Shown here piece by piece: positions 38,815 through 48,637 of a DNA stretch of 64,000 nt. The notes beneath the pieces are model-generated. The model was not told the origin of the DNA. It did not search any database and saw only the letters and a list, made by a program, of their open reading frames with translations. The stretch spans positions 124,001-188,000 of the forward strand of contig ARYC01000151.1 in assembly GCA_000711775.1 (NCBI GenBank), written 5' to 3'. Position numbers and translations under genes: made by a program. The DNA comes from Oxytricha trifallax (lineage: Eukaryota > Ciliophora > Spirotrichea > Sporadotrichida > Oxytrichidae). Positions within the stretch are counted from its first letter, which is position 1. Each line of letters begins with the position of its first letter.

Positions 38815-40130
38815 GAAAAGAAGTCTTTTAGATGGCTTTTATTTAGGCACTTCTCCATGTCTCTGATTTCCTTCTTTTTTGCAATTTTTAGTCTTATTAA
38901 TTATTTTAATGCTACTTTCATTTCCTTTTAATACCCATTCAAGTGGTAATTAGTAACAGTTCTCATTTTCTTTTGCTTTCCTAATTTATCACATGGCTAT
39001 TCTTTATTGACTGTTCTATATCTAATTCTGTGAGTTATATCACTTTCTCTTTGTACGTTTCCAGCATTATATATTTTTTATGTTGATTTTGATTTAATTT
39101 AGTTTCTTTATCTTGGAATTTCATATCGATTTCGTTTAAAATTTTTCTCAACCTTACTTGAATAAATTAATGATATGCTAAAATTAATTCGCTTGTTAGG
39201 CATCTTATTACTTCTCTGCTCGAGAATATTTTGTCTAGTAAGTTTTCTCTCCAGTAAGTTCCCATTCTTTAGGAATTTTTTCTTTGAGGCTTTCCTTATT
39301 TAATATTTCACCTAACTCCTTGGTGTGGAAGTTAAATCCTCAATTACTATGAACCTCTGGTTATTGCATTTTTCTTTCACTGATTTTATCATATAAAATT
39401 ACTTGTTTTATAACTCTTTCACTTCTTCGTTGCAGTAGGAAATGTGCACTGTAATAATATATTGTGAAAATCTTCTCTCGTTCAATACATTTTTCTTTAT
39501 AATTACATTGATGTTTTGATTGTTTTCATAAAGAACCTGTAGGACTAATACTCCTCCGCCCCAAGTAAGTTAAATTTGTATAATATCGTTGTTTTTTATA
39601 CCAACTAGTCTATTTAATATCGTTTCGGTAATTCCTATAAAATCTGGAATCTCCCGTCTTATTTTCTCATTATTTAATTTGTTGTAATTTTTATTTTAAT
39701 CAGCTCACATTTTAGAAGTATAATTTTATATCATTTGTATTACTTCTAAATGTTTTTGTTGATAAATAAAATGTCATCTAATCTCTTGCTGCTTTTTTAC
39801 TGCGCAATAAAATTCCATTCCCATTTTATTACATCCCTTATAGATTTGTAGAATTTAAGTTAGTGAATCATTCTCTTAATAGATCGTGATCTTTTCTAAA
39901 CTTTTAATGATTATTTATCCACATATACTTGAATGTTTAGAATGAATAGCTATTTAGATTTTAGTCTAAATTTTCATAAATCTTTTTATTAATTCTAGCA
40001 TTGGTCACTTTTCAATTTTTATGACTTAGATAAATACTTGGAGCCATTTTCCCTTCCTCTAGTACTATCGTTAGTTCTATATCTGGTCTCCTCCCTTTAT
40101 AAATTTTAGTTTTAATTTATTATCTTTATA
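38815..40130 (-). pseudogene. REP-4 ORF: N-terminal region, APE endonuclease and linker
   Basis: Matches the first third of the REP-1 APE/RT ORF. Visible landmarks on the minus strand are the start of the endonuclease (DIKLYFQNVSQLKQKLQQIK, about 39750-39690), IPDFIGITETIL (about 39640), GGGVLVLQVLYEN (about 39560), YCNEEVKELQN (about 39430) and KEKCNNQRFIVI (about 39370), corresponding to the beta-strand leading to the MGDFN motif in REP-1. The linker follows with CYQLPLEWVLKGN and IRDMEKCLNKSHLKDFF near 38960-38820, aligning with WYQRPPEWFVKSN and MMDLEQCLDRNDLKGFF in REP-1. The GDFN motif itself has decayed. Frame changes occur in several places. The match stops at about 38815, where an AT-rich insertion begins. 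Confidence 0.75.
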
Positions 40131-40144
40131 TATATTTTATTAAA

Positions 40145-41340
40145 AATAACTAATCATATTTATAATTTTAAAATTTAGTTTCTCACTATTTTCAAATATT
40201 TATTGTTTTATAAGTAAAAGCTTTGGTTAATAAATAACTTTACATTTAACTATTATCATTTTAGAGTGTCTATTAATTATAATTTCCCTTCTAAGATTTT
40301 ATGTCCTTGATTTTTTATTGTGATAATTATTATTAAAATAAACAATTTTTAGTTCCACAATCTTAGTCATTTAGCACTTTGATTTTGTCAATATAATCCA
40401 TGAAGATACGTAAATATTTTAAATTAAACATTTGATTACTTAAGTTAAATTATGATTTAATTCATTTAAAATCTATTAAAATGTAATTAATCAACTTAAT
40501 GCTTTTTTTAGATAGTAAAGTTATTTCTTTGTAACGAGACAATTTTATACTTATTCTTATGGTACCGTCTAGTTTTTTATTTTCTTTATGAACACTTGTT
40601 TCTAAATGAAGTTAGACTTATTGCTTTATTTGAACTCCAAATCTTCGAGTAGTTTCACTATTTCACTAAAGCTACGACAGACACTTATTAGTTATGAGCA
40701 GGCACATTAGGTTTAATTTCTTATGATAGACTATCAAATCTATCTTTTAAATGCTTTATAAGAAGTAAAGGATGGTTATGTTGTTCAAACGCTTTACTAT
40801 TATAAGCAAGAACTTCTTTCAATTAATGGTATTCCTTTTTATTATATTGCAACAGGGGCCATACTTAAAATGATAAAGATCTGATTCTTCTGTCTGTCAA
40901 TTTATGTTAGTGCAATTTCATCGTTGTTTCATTCACTCTCCATATTGCTTATTTAATATTTATTGATTCAATAATTTTTTCCTAATAATTAAATTTTAAC
41001 AAATATACCATTTACTGTAAACTCCCAATTTCTTGACTTCTTTTTTGTAAAATTTGATTTCCTTTTTATTAATTTATCTTTTATTTATATTCCTGTTTTA
41101 TGAATAATATACATTGTTAAATCTAATGAACTCTAATTTAATTTAATTTAATTAGTTTAATTAGTTTAATTAAGTTCTTTCTTTTTTATTCTTATTATTA
41201 TTTAGTATAATATGGAAAAAAGCATTTAAACACTTAAAAATTAATTTTATTTATTGCAATTTAATCTATCTAATTAATTATAATTCTATCGTAATATAAT
41301 TTTAATTTATTATCAATATAAATATTATTTTAATATAATT
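40145..41340. other. AT-rich stretch without a recognised gene
   Basis: No supportable gene. A 5-bp-period run (TTTAA repeats) lies at about 41131-41172. The patch at 40650-40940 is slightly less AT-rich but shows no protein-like frame. Confidence 0.45.
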
Positions 41341-41348
41341 TATTTTTT

Positions 41349-41562
41349 AGTAAAAGCAGAACATAGATGATGAAGAGAGAAGAGAGACCAGGCAGCAGAA
41401 AGAGGAAGCTGAAGCTTAAGATCAGGATTGAAATGTAGAGAACCGCGAGATGAAGCATCACTCTTTAAACTATTATAATCCAAAAACTGCTATCTAATTT
41501 TACTCAATTTGTTTTATTCATATTTTTTAATTTACCTAAAGTTATTTACTACTACTAATTTA
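41349..41562 (+). mobile_element. 5'-truncated REP-type 3' end
   Basis: A purine-rich stretch encoding a charged Glu/Gln/Arg tail (EERRETRQQKEEAEAQDQD then TGA near 41430), like the end of the REP-1 second ORF. It is followed by about 130 bp of AT-rich UTR and TTTACCTAAAGTTATTTACT with an (ACT)n end at about 41547-41557. The same terminal motif ends REP-1 (53742-53768), REP-3 (63294-63325, inverted) and the tail at 48157-48180. 5' truncation is usual for non-LTR insertions. It overlaps the end of a minus-strand gene fragment. Confidence 0.6.
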
Positions 41563-41862
41563 TTCTTTATTCATTTCTTTGGTTAATTTAAGTAATTCTA
41601 CTGATTGTAAATATTCATCTGTTGCCTTAATCTTATCATTTACACTTGGGACTTGTGGTTGAGTAAGATGTACGATTGCATTAACTAATCCAAGTTCAGC
41701 TTCTTTGTGAGTGTTGTTGAAGTGCTGCATGTCCATGTCCTAAGCTCATTCTTTAAACATATAACTTCTCTGATTGACTTTCTATCTTTTCTCCACTATC
41801 ACTCTCAGTTTGATTGCTGCTAACAATCTTCTTCTAGATCAATTTGATATTGTCACATATAT
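41515..41862 (-). pseudogene. Gene fragment, unknown small protein
   Basis: After an intron-like acceptor (ATTTTTTCAG, about 41870), the minus strand reads as a Ser/Glu/Gln-rich segment (KKIVSSNQTESDSGEKIES). It then changes frame near 41735 to a segment starting MDMQHFNNTHKEAELGL and containing NAIVHLTQPQVPSVNDKI and LLKLTKEMNKEQ. The composition is convincingly protein-like. A TGA closes the second frame at about 41519, inside sequence shared with the REP tail, so the gene may have lost its end to that insertion. It lies directly downstream of the zinc-finger/kinase-like gene on the same strand. Family unknown. Confidence 0.45.
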
Positions 41863-42482
41863 TATAACAGTCTGAAAAAATAATAATGCCTAAAAGATTT
41901 CTGTTTCTAGTCAATTCTAGTATTTAATAACATTTAATTTGTGATCAATAATCAAGTTAAGGGCAAATGAAGGGAACAGCTTTCAATTTAAAATTATAAA
42001 TTAAAGAAAGTAGAAAGATACAAATAAAATATTAAAACTTATATTTAGGGAGCAGAGCTAATATAAATAACTAAATTTCCATGTTTTTTTTTTTATAAAT
42101 ACAGGTTTAGAACATGTAATATTGAAAATTACCACAGCTACTTAAAGTTATAAATACAACAGAAATACTTCCAATTAATTATTTAAAGAATTTACGTCTC
42201 TATTAGTGTTCATTTAATCCTTTTATAGATATCATTAAAAAAAATTTAGTATTTTATTTAATTGTACTTTGATAAATTTTAAAAGGAGCTTTTGCTGGTT
42301 ATTAATAATTATATTGCTGAAGATAATCCTTAAAGTTTTCAAAAGTTTGTTATTATTTAAAAATATATCATGTAATCTTAGCAAGAAAAGAACGTACAAT
42401 TTTAAAAAAAAATAATTTGCTTAATATAGAAAATGATCATTCATAAGAATTAATTTTGAAAGAATTTGGGAAATTATAAATA

Positions 42483-44010
42483 TCATAAACCCTTAATAAT
42501 ATGTTTTTCTAAAATGTTAGTGATTTCGTTTGCAGTTGGAAAGTTGATGGCACTTGTGGACAGTATTTTCAAAATTTCATTGAAATTTTTCATTTCTCCT
42601 AATAATAAAAGCTCTTTTGCTAGCTCTTATACAGACTTTTCATTTTGAATAACGCTTTCAAATTTCTCTCCAGCTAGTTAATGCAAGACTATTACAAGTA
42701 GAGAATAGTTATCTCTCCAAGGCTCAGCAATTATTTATTGCAAGTAGTTAGAGGCATATATATAGGGACATAAATTTGAGTCACAATCAATTGTAACTTC
42801 CCCTTAAATTTGAGTTCTTGAAAAGTTTCTCAGAGTACTGTAGGTGCTATCTTCGAGATTAATTTTAATGTTTTGTGGTTTTAAATAAAGATGAACGACT
42901 TTATCATTGTACAGTTGGCTGACTGCAATAGTTGCACTTATAATGCTTCTCCACGTTACTTGTCTTCTATGTCGAAGATTAAGTAAATCTCCTAAAGTAA
43001 AATCGTACCCACTAAGCCAAATGAGTAAATATGTGAGACTAAAATAAACGTTCGTTATTTAGTCAAACTACTTTTTTTTGTTTGATCCAAACTTGAATAA
43101 CCATTAGATGTCTCACTGTATTCTTTCTCGATACAGCTCATCTTGCTTTAAGTTTAGGATTTGATGCCTGGCCAAATGATTATAACCAAGAGATGGTTTC
43201 CTCTCAACCAATTCTTCAATTGAGCCAATTAGCACATTATTTAGTGAGGTCGTTTATTTAACTATTTATTCAAAACTGATGTAGTTCCTAGAGAGTTGAT
43301 TAGGTCCTGGTCCATTTACAGCTTCTTCACCATTTTGATTTCTTGCAGTGAGTTATTAAGATTAATTTCTTTGATCCTTAATTTGGTTTTAGTTTTTAAA
43401 TTTAAGTCCATTTTAATTATGTCTCTCTTTCATTTTGTGTACCTCACTTCCCTCAGATACTTTTTAGGATTTCTAATTTTTAAGTCTTAAATCCTTCAAT
43501 TGCTGAATAAGCTAAATGTATATTTTAAAATAAGAAATAAGCAAATAATTACCAACGGAGCATAACCAGCTTTGAGAATATCAACATCAGAGTGAGAAAT
43601 TAGGTGCTTTTTCAATTGTGTAGTCGGGTACCGACCCTAAAAATTCTATTGGCAAACCTTGCACGCGTAACCATTTTTGCTCTTCAAATGAGCAAAACTT
43701 CCTTATTTTCTAGAATGTGTTTTTAAATGTCGTGTGTATTATTTCTGAGTTAAGGCTTTGTCACAAATAGTGCAAGTGTAGCTTTAAGATAATTGAGGTT
43801 TGAATGAATTTTTCTCACTTTACACAATTAAAACACCTTCTTTTTAGCATTGTTCAAGTCTCTCTATTAAGTAAGTATACTAAATAGGTTATTACCACAT
43901 TCTTTAGAGAAAGTAGAAAGTTCAACGACTGAGGATTCGCATTCATCCCTTGAATTGATGCTACTCAATGATGAACAAATATATCTGATTCCTTAAACGT
44001 TGTGTTCCAT
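42483..44010 (-). CDS. C2H2 zinc-finger protein with a kinase-like (probably pseudokinase) domain, four exons
   Basis: Complete gene model: exons 44010-43896, 43863-43553, 43511-43117 and 43038-42483; introns of 32, 41 and 78 nt, all GT...AG. The spliced length is 1377 nt, exactly 459 codons including TGA, and every exon is open only in the ciliate code. Residues 67-88 form a C2H2 finger (C69, C72, H84, H88) and 104-129 a second with wider spacing (C106, C109, H125, H129). A Gln/Asn-rich linker follows. From about residue 275 the sequence matches a protein-kinase C-lobe: YLLIWLSGYDFTLGDLL, then VVHLYLKPQNIKI at 322-334, where HRDLKPQN is expected. The Arg and catalytic Asp are Leu324 and Tyr325. 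No clear DFG or glycine loop is seen. So probably a catalytically dead kinase fold used for binding. Intactness contrasts with all neighbours. Confidence 0.8.
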
Positions 44011-44671
44011 TTACTATTTAATAACTTAAATTATAAAAATTTTAAGAGTCACAATTTTGATATATATATAGTCTTTATTGTTAATTTCATTTTTACTATT
44101 TGATATGATAAATATAGTCAGGGAACTTTAATTTGAGAAATAAGATAAGGACTAAAATTCAAAGGCATATTAATATATTGAAATCCTACAAACCCAGAGA
44201 ACCATAATTTAAAACCCCAAAACCCCTCTCAAAATGTCCCTGGGGACTCCCTAGAGACATTTATATTTTGTTGTTGAAGATAATTTTCAAAATTTCGATC
44301 CTAATATAACCCTCTATACAAAAATTAGAAATCTTTGAATAACTAACATTAGTAACTAAACTAATATACTTAGAGAATTAATGCAAACACTTTTTGCAGC
44401 ACAATCGAATTTATAGCCAATAAAGAAAGCTATAAGATGAGGAATTAGACTTTTTGAGAGAAATGTGAAAGTTAAACTCTTATTAATAATAAATAAAAGA
44501 ACTTATTCAATAAACAAATGAAAAAATCACCTAAAATAATCAAAACAGCACCTAAATAAATACTAAAATTTCATAACAATTGTTAGAAGGTCAATTAAGC
44601 AGCAAATCTGACTGGTTTAATTATCTTAAGTTCTAGTGTAAGCTTTAAACTCTTAAACACTAATAGGCAAT

Positions 44672-45287
44672 ATGTTCATGCCTCCATATAAGCAATGTAC
44701 GATGAGGTTTCTCAGGGATGTTATGAAGGGGACCAAAATTTTAATAAAATCAAATGAAGTGATTTGGATTAATGTCTCCTATTTCCCTGAACTTATTCTT
44801 AAACGAGTATGGAATGAAGTAAAAGAGGACGAGGATCTCAAAAAGTACCTGAATACATATGATGATGCCAATGAACTACCTGATCGAAACTTTTTCTTTG
44901 GAATCTTAGGCACTCTTTGACACGACTATTTATAGAGGATGGTCTAAGATCAATAATAAATAAGGGTTTGTGGAACGTAATTATCAGGGGACCAAAATAA
45001 AATTTTAATCAGCAATGAGTTCTTGGAGTAGCTCTAGAAAAACCTTACTATCTCAAGTATGAAAAGATTATTCGATTAAATTTATTAAAGAGCGTAAAGG
45101 TTGAGCACTCTCTCTACTTAGGCAAATATCATCATGCAGAAGGGTAACTAAAAAACGGAAAATGAACTAGATGAAATTTTCTTATTCAGATTATGTAAAC
45201 AACGCAAATTAAAATTTAGAGGAACGAAAAGAGGGAAAAGAGACAAGGAACATAGATTCAACTCCTTAAAAGCAAAGATTTTTTAAT
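44672..45287 (+). pseudogene. Gene with one in-frame TGA, unknown protein
   Basis: From ATG 44672 the plus strand encodes a protein-like frame (MFMPPYKQCTMRFLRDVMKG at the start) up to TGA at 44918-44920, 82 residues. The same frame continues beyond with equally protein-like, Gln-rich and then basic sequence (HDYLQRMVQDQQQIR; NELDEIFLFRLCKQRKLKF; KRGKRDKEHRFNSLK) until about 45287, where AT-rich sequence begins. The simplest reading is a single nonsense change (for example from CGA) in a gene of about 205 codons. A short protein with a real stop, or a selenocysteine codon, is less likely. No domain was recognised. It ends about 50 bp from the convergent transposase gene. Confidence 0.5.
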
Positions 45288-45333
45288 ATATGATATTTTA
45301 ACTTAATTTAATTAAAAAACAATTCTAACTTAA

Positions 45334-46358
45334 TCATTCTTCTTATAATAACTTAATTTAATTATGTATTTTATTTATGTGCCTTTTTTCTGTTTTAAAG
45401 CAATCTTCTTACTTAATGTTTAATATTGCGTTTCTTACTATTTAATAGTGTTCCTTATTGGAAAAGTTAAAATTCCTTTCAATTACGTTCCTCTTATACG
45501 TAAATTTTACTCTTTAAAAAATTTCTTCAATGCAGTTAAACTATGAAGAGTAAGGAGCATTAAAGATAAATTTCCATCCCTATTCAATTATCTTTTGTTT
45601 GAAAGCTCTATTGTGATGGGCACGCAAATTATCCATAAATATAATTAATTTTTAACACCTAAATAATGGTTCTATTATTTCTAGACCAAGCATTAAATCT
45701 GAAATTTTTATTTATTTTTCTTTTATAATAAATCCTAAGAGTCCTTATTGACCTGAAATAAATACCAATGAAGCCAAAGTTGAGATATTTATATCTTCTT
45801 TTTAAACATCTTTATTAGAGTATGGACTTGCCCAAGATCTCATAGAAATAGCGTATGGTTTAAAAATAGTCTCATCTAAATATATTAAGATTTCTTATTC
45901 CTAATAAGCGTAAATCATCAAAGGGTATTTATGAAGTTGCTAAACTTAAATTTAAGTCACTTTTGAATTTGAAAATTTATATGTTGACTTCGTTTATTTA
46001 TATTTTACACCATTGAAGAGGTACAGCTTTCTTAAACTAGATGACGAAATATTTTTATCTGTAAATTTACGATGAAAAATTTTTGCGCGATCAGCTTTTG
46101 AGTTTTATTTTAAATCAGTCAAAGTAGTCTTATGTACCAAATAGTTTAAGTGATCAAGTGTTAAATTTAGAGCTCGCTTTTTATTATTTTGACTTTGATC
46201 GGGTTTGTTGTTATAATTAATACACACTTTTCGAATAAAATTTTAGCTAAGGCTAAATATTTTCCCAATTTATTTATAAGTAAAGCAAGTGAACTAAGCA
46301 TTTTAAGGATCTTAATCATTGTATCATAGTTAAAGTATTTAGGCTGTACATTTTTCAC
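45334..46358 (-). pseudogene. Tc1/mariner (IS630-type) DD34E transposase
   Basis: The minus strand is open in the ciliate code from 46323 to the TGA at 45336-45334, about 330 codons, the normal length for this superfamily. It shows a helix-turn-helix-like N-terminus (FTYKQIGKIFSLSQNFIRKV) and the three catalytic blocks: IYLDETIF with the first Asp, IIFMDNLRAHH with the second Asp, and NAPYSSQFNCIEEIF with the Glu. 34 residues lie between the second Asp and the Glu (DD34E, as in Tc1 elements). The long open frame and intact triad suggest only mild decay. However, there is no in-frame ATG at the N-terminus (the ATG at 46358 is in a neighbouring frame), so a frameshift or unseen intron is likely. 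I did not find flanking inverted repeats. Confidence 0.85.
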
Positions 46359-46359
46359 T

Positions 46360-47805
46360 AATACTCTTATATTTTAGTTATTTCATTTCTATTCAATTTA
46401 TTTTATATTTATAATTCTCAAATTCTTTCAAATTTAATTCTTATGATTGTAAAGGAAAAATGATGAATTAATTAAAAATTTTTATAGAGTAAATAACTGT
46501 TTGAAAGTCGTAGATTAGATTGTTAACCTTAAGATGTACATTGTAAATATCCTGATAAAAGTTATAATACATATTTTATTTATTTCTTATATTAAAATAA
46601 GATAATATAATGATAGGCATAACCAAATTAGCATGCTCTTAGCTTTGGAAGATACCATCTAAAGATTTCACAATGGGTTTAGAAGTAAGGATATCATAAA
46701 TAAAATGTAATTTCAGCTAAGGTATATTTATCTTAAAATATAATTATTACAGAGTATTAAAAGTAGTCTAATTTAAAGATAAATCTAAAATATTTGTTCT
46801 TTATATAGTTTTTGATAGTCTTTTTACAAAACTTATATATTGAATTCAAATAAATTTGCTATGATCATATATTTCTATCCATTTATAATACCTTTTAGCA
46901 TTTGTTTAAACATCGCTATTAACCCTAATATAATTTGTGATATTAAATGATTTACAATAAATTAATATAAATTTATATTTAAATCAATAAACCTTTTTCA
47001 GTTATCTTTATTATTGTATTAGAATATACTATAAAGGATGTAAATGTCAAATATATTAATAAATTTCTCATAAATTTTTTATAAAATACCTACTATAAGG
47101 ATTCTACAAATCTTCGACAAGAAATTTATGATTAATATGTACTACTATAAAATGTTTTCAAAGTTAAATCGATGGCGGATTACAAAACTAGGTAATTTCA
47201 ATCTGTGGTAAATGCCCATTTATAAATTTTATAATTATACTATAACTTAAATATCTTTGATCAAAATATTACTTAAACTTTAATGATTAAGGTGAGTCCC
47301 TAATAGTTTCATTAAAAATATGTGCTAATTAATGTTTCATATGAGCAGAAGCTTTTCCGAATCTATTACCCTAGTTTTATAATTTAATTTTATTTAATAA
47401 AAAGTTAATTCTGAATTGATTCAAGATTCATAATTTTTTTAAAGTGTCTGAATTTTTTTAAAAATAAAGTTACCTAACTTTTAAACTTTCATCAAAGACT
47501 TTTTGTTTTTCCTGCCCAACTTTGCTTATTGATAAAAAATAACAAAATTTAATAATAAATTTCAATTATTTTTTAAAAAATTATAAATCTCATTTCTCAA
47601 TAAATTCTATAATATGATTGTCATATCATACTATGTGAAGTTCTTAAATAGTTAAGGGACTATATTAAGATCATTCAATTTAAAAAATAGTAAATTATAA
47701 TCTAAATTATAAAGAAAAAGTCTTAATTTTCTATAATTATAATGATAATGCTTTATATAGAAGTTAATGAATTATTTTTATTAATAATTATTATATCGCT
47801 ATATT
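46360..47805. other. AT-rich stretch without a recognised gene
   Basis: AT-rich DNA without coding signal. Terminal inverted repeats for the transposase gene were searched for here by eye and not found. Confidence 0.45.
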
Positions 47806-47810
47806 TGATT

Positions 47811-48000
47811 AGTGACCAGGCAGAGAGGGTTTGGCAACCTCGTCATGTAGCTGGAGGAGCCTGGTTCCAACCCCACCACCCGCCAACGGTTGTCACCGGT
47901 GAAGGATCTCTTGCCCTCACTTGGCTACCACTACATATGCATGCCTGGTCACTGATCAGGCTCTTCAGTCAGTGGTTACCTATAAACAGTAGAATGAGTA
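47811..48000. mobile_element. GC-rich SINE-like unit with terminal 12-bp inverted repeats
   Basis: An abrupt GC-rich island. AGTGACCAGGCA at 47811-47822 is inverted as TGCCTGGTCACT at 47942-47953. On the minus strand TAGCCAAGTGAGG (about 47930-47918) matches the tRNA A-box consensus at all defined positions. About 42 nt on, GGTTGGAACC resembles a B box with one key mismatch; on the plus strand GGTTCCAACCC is also close to a B box. The arms do not fold into a proper tRNA (the T stem does not pair), so this is not a tRNA gene. A tRNA-derived SINE is plausible; the terminal inverted repeats also allow a tiny DNA element. The standard-code ORF 47742-48005 merely crosses it. Confidence 0.4.
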
Positions 48001-48156
48001 GGTAATTACTTCAATATCGATTTGTTTAACTCATCGTAGCAACTCCAATAACTGCTCAGAGTCAAAGTGGAAAAATCTTCAAAATGATTGTCATGCTCAA
48101 CTTAAAACTCCATTTCTACTAATAAATAATTAATTAGTTCCATATTAAATAATCAC

Positions 48157-48183
48157 TTTACCTGAGTTATTTACTACTAATAA
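48157..48183 (+). repeat. REP-type 3' terminal motif
   Basis: TTTACCTGAGTTATTTACTA with a short (ACT)n end, nearly identical to the tail at 41531-41557 and close to the REP-1 end. It lies about 160 bp downstream of the SINE-like unit and directly abuts the MITE at 48185. It may be the end of a truncated REP copy or of a SINE that uses the REP 3' end. Confidence 0.55.
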
Positions 48184-48184
48184 G

Positions 48185-48442
48185 ACCCCGTTAGTCAATT
48201 AAGAATGAAGATTGGGGATTAAGAATTATAAAATTAAAATTACATTATTATTGGCGTAAATTATTAAATTTCTGGCTAATTTTTAAAACCATTGGCTCGA
48301 ATAATTGTCTTTATAAAATAAACCAATCAGGGTACGTAAATTTGTTTTTAGCCCAATCATATTTAGTTTACGCCAATAATAATTTAATTTTAATTTTATA
48401 ATTCTTAATCACTAATCTTCATTCTTAATTGACTAACGGGGT
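48185..48442. mobile_element. 258-bp MITE with about 75-bp inverted repeats
   Basis: Ends are ACCCCGTTAGTCAATTAAGA and its complement. The inverted arms extend through GATTAAGAATTATAAAATTA to ATTATTGGCGTAAA on each side, with a few mismatches, around an interior of about 100 bp. There is no coding capacity and no clear target duplication. Its left end is flush with a REP-type 3' tail, so one of them was inserted at the edge of the other. Confidence 0.75.
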
Positions 48443-48578
48443 TTCATCTCTCTATATTTTTGAGAAGTTAAATATACAATTTCACTAAATATTTATATAG
48501 TTTAACGCTCTTTTAATAGATTAACATATGATGTATAAATGTAATTATATTATTGATATAAAGCTAATAATTTAAAAT

Positions 48579-48628
48579 AGTTTAAATTAATTAATAAATT
48601 AAAAAGAAAATCAATTGGTAAATTAAAG
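48579..48628 (+). repeat. REP leader repeat, copy 1
   Basis: A 50-bp AT-rich segment ending TCAATTGGTAAATTAAAG, ten bases before the start codon of the APE/RT ORF. An almost identical segment (one mismatch) precedes the second ORF at 51936-51985. Confidence 0.9.
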
Positions 48629-48637
48629 GCGGGGAAA

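Larger units (their letters stand above)
30830..40140 (-). mobile_element. REP-4: old non-LTR retrotransposon copy, split by later insertions
   Basis: Reading down the minus strand, this interval gives in order the same protein landmarks as the well-preserved copy REP-1 at 48.6-53.6 kb. They are APE endonuclease, linker, RT motifs, RT C-terminal region and the N-terminal part of the Ulp1-type ORF. The pieces are separated by a TIR element (32023-33878), an AT-rich gap (about 34240-34960), a second TIR element (36111-37554) and a 1.1 kb AT-rich block containing a MITE (about 37720-38815). Similarity to REP-1 resumes on the other side of each. The coding pieces carry many frameshifts and TGA codons, so the copy is old. 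The 5' boundary (about 40140) and 3' boundary (about 30830) are set by where alignment by eye fails. Confidence 0.75.

Noticed and set aside
42466..43490. Plus-strand ORFs at 42466-42648 and 43296-43490
   Set aside because: Antisense shadows of exons of the zinc-finger/kinase-like gene on the minus strand.
45334..46600. Terminal inverted repeats around the DD34E transposase
   Set aside because: Several short AT-rich inverse matches can be drawn, but none is long or specific enough to exceed chance in this composition.
47811..47953. True tRNA gene
   Set aside because: A- and B-box-like motifs exist but the T stem and acceptor stem do not pair on either strand, so it is at most tRNA-derived.
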